Assembly: GCA_030706285.1 (NCBI GenBank) | Contig: JAUZOU010000166.1 | Span: 1-6,734, forward strand | Direction: 5' to 3' | Length of the DNA: 6,734 nucleotides | DNA from: Bacteroidota bacterium | GTDB taxonomy: Bacteria > Bacteroidota > Bacteroidia > Bacteroidales > UBA1402 | Shown: positions 6,579-6,734 of the stretch, one piece after another | How the letters are laid out: every line of letters begins with the position of its first letter | How positions within the stretch are numbered: the stretch's first letter is position 1 | Program-made: the position numbers and the translations under genes | The notes under the pieces: generated by a model | Seen by the model: only the letters and a program-made list of their open reading frames with translations | Told to the model about the DNA's origin: nothing | Database searches by the model: none

Positions 6579-6676
6579 CAACATCGACACGCCAGGACTG
6601 CATGGCAAGTGTTGGGCACTTCCATTGTTCCTTGCAGCTGACAGATTTCAGCTTTTTGTTGTTTGTGTTCGATCAT
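6578..6676 (-). CDS. Candidate Cys-rich leader peptide (32 codons)
   Basis: The frame runs from ATG at 6676-6674 to TGA at 6580-6578 and contains four Cys in 32 residues (positions 12, 24, 30, 32), ending CHAVLACRC. Its ATG overlaps the TGA of another frame that enters from the window edge (ATGA at 6676-6673), and its TGA overlaps the ATG of the next mini-frame (TGATG). A Cys-rich peptide just upstream of genes that make cysteine fits a sensor of charged Cys-tRNA, as described for actinobacterial Cys leader peptides. Against it: the frame is open upstream of the ATG as well, to the window edge (51 codons in all), so it could be the tail of a longer gene or chance. No Shine-Dalgarno sequence is seen. 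Confidence 0.25.
   Translation of the reverse strand: MIEHKQQKAEICQLQGTMEVPNTCHAVLACRC
6598..6637 (-). promoter_or_regulatory. Distal hairpin in the cbs leader
   Basis: In minus-strand sense, CTGC (6637-6634) pairs with GCAG (6601-6598). After an 8-base 5' bulge AAGGAACA, ATGGAAGTG (6625-6617) pairs with CACTT-G-CCAT (6611-6602) with one bulged G, closing the loop CCCAA (6616-6612). That is about 13 pairs in 40 nt. The AAGGA in the bulge looks like a Shine-Dalgarno sequence, and the ATG just after it lies in the stem. The 3' arm contains another ATG (6603-6601) that starts a 26-codon frame. Confidence 0.55.
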
Positions 6677-6709
6677 TGACGGTTGATGGTTATGTGTAAC
6701 TGAAATCTG
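6636..6709 (-). promoter_or_regulatory. Competing long-range helix and local hairpin
   Basis: On the minus strand, CAGATTTCAG (6709-6700) is perfectly complementary to CTGAAATCTG (6651-6642), with 48 bases between. The second arm also forms part of a local hairpin, AGCTGA (6653-6648) with TCAGCT (6641-6636) and a 6-base loop. The two cannot form together over the shared bases. The local hairpin also uses two bases of the CTGC arm of the distal hairpin. Mutually exclusive pairings of this kind are usual in riboswitches and attenuators; no ligand is inferred. Confidence 0.45.
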
Positions 6710-6734
6710 AAGATACGGTCTGCCACTGATTCTA

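Larger units (their letters stand above)
6456..6734 (-). promoter_or_regulatory. Structured 5' leader of the cysteine operon, truncated by window edge
   Basis: The 279 bases upstream of the beta-synthase start contain no long gene and no strict TAnnTTTG promoter on the minus strand, so the transcription start is probably beyond the window. In minus-strand sense the order is: a 10-base arm (6709-6700), its partner (6651-6642), a hairpin (6637-6598), a pyrimidine-rich stretch (6573-6550, runs of four and five C), a second hairpin (6544-6505), a short A/T-rich stretch and the ATG at 6455. Small frames overlap all of these. I do not recognise any known riboswitch: the conserved SAM-I core is absent. 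It is best described as a candidate cis-regulatory leader of unknown type. Confidence 0.5.

Noticed and set aside
6636..6660. Plus-strand hairpin AGCTGA/TCAGCT followed by TTTTT, resembling a Rho-independent terminator
   Set aside because: No plus-strand gene lies upstream of it for more than 2 kb, and the stem is only six pairs with two G-C pairs. It is better explained as one arm of competing structures in the minus-strand leader.
6678..6691. GACGGTT-GATGGTT imperfect tandem repeat
   Set aside because: Two 7-base units with one difference; too short to call a repeat or operator.
6456..6734. SAM-I or other known methionine/cysteine riboswitch
   Set aside because: I looked on both strands for the conserved SAM-I core and for the SAM-II pattern and found neither. 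The helices present do not match the layouts I know.

Overview
The window looks like ordinary chromosome from a member of the Bacteroidota, most likely the order Bacteroidales. Three things point there: a secreted C10 cysteine protease that ends in a type IX secretion (T9SS) sorting domain, a short RecD-like helicase of the kind common in this phylum, and upstream sequences matching the phylum's TAnnTTTG promoter element rather than an E. coli-type -10 box. Genus cannot be read from the sequence. I see no insertion sequence, phage gene, CRISPR array, tRNA or rRNA.

Layout from left to right. The left edge (1-82, minus strand) may hold the first 27 codons of a divergently transcribed gene, facing a possible promoter pair at 103-139. 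A RecD-like SF1B helicase (159-1574, plus) is followed after 59 bases by a large C10 (streptopain-like) protease (1634-4078, plus). A 113-base gap without a clear terminator separates this from two convergent minus-strand genes. These are a cystathionine beta-synthase-like enzyme (5478-6455) and, downstream of it, a cystathionine gamma-lyase-like enzyme (4192-5361). Together the pair would make cysteine from homocysteine and serine or O-acetylserine (reverse transsulfuration).

The most unusual part is the 279 bases upstream of the beta-synthase gene (6456-6734). Read on the minus strand, they contain a 40-nt hairpin with a G-U pair that exists only in the minus-strand RNA, a second 40-nt hairpin of about 13 pairs, and a 10-pair long-range helix that competes with a 6-pair local hairpin. 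Small open frames run through the same bases. One is a 32-codon frame with four Cys codons (three in its last nine), chained by ATGA, TGATG and TAATG overlaps to neighbouring mini-frames. This suggests a cysteine-responsive, translation-coupled leader for the cysteine operon. The apical half of the proximal hairpin is also complementary over 14 consecutive bases (18 of 20 overall) to the start of the downstream gamma-lyase coding sequence. These leader ideas are inference; the inverted repeats, frames and complementarity are visible in the sequence.
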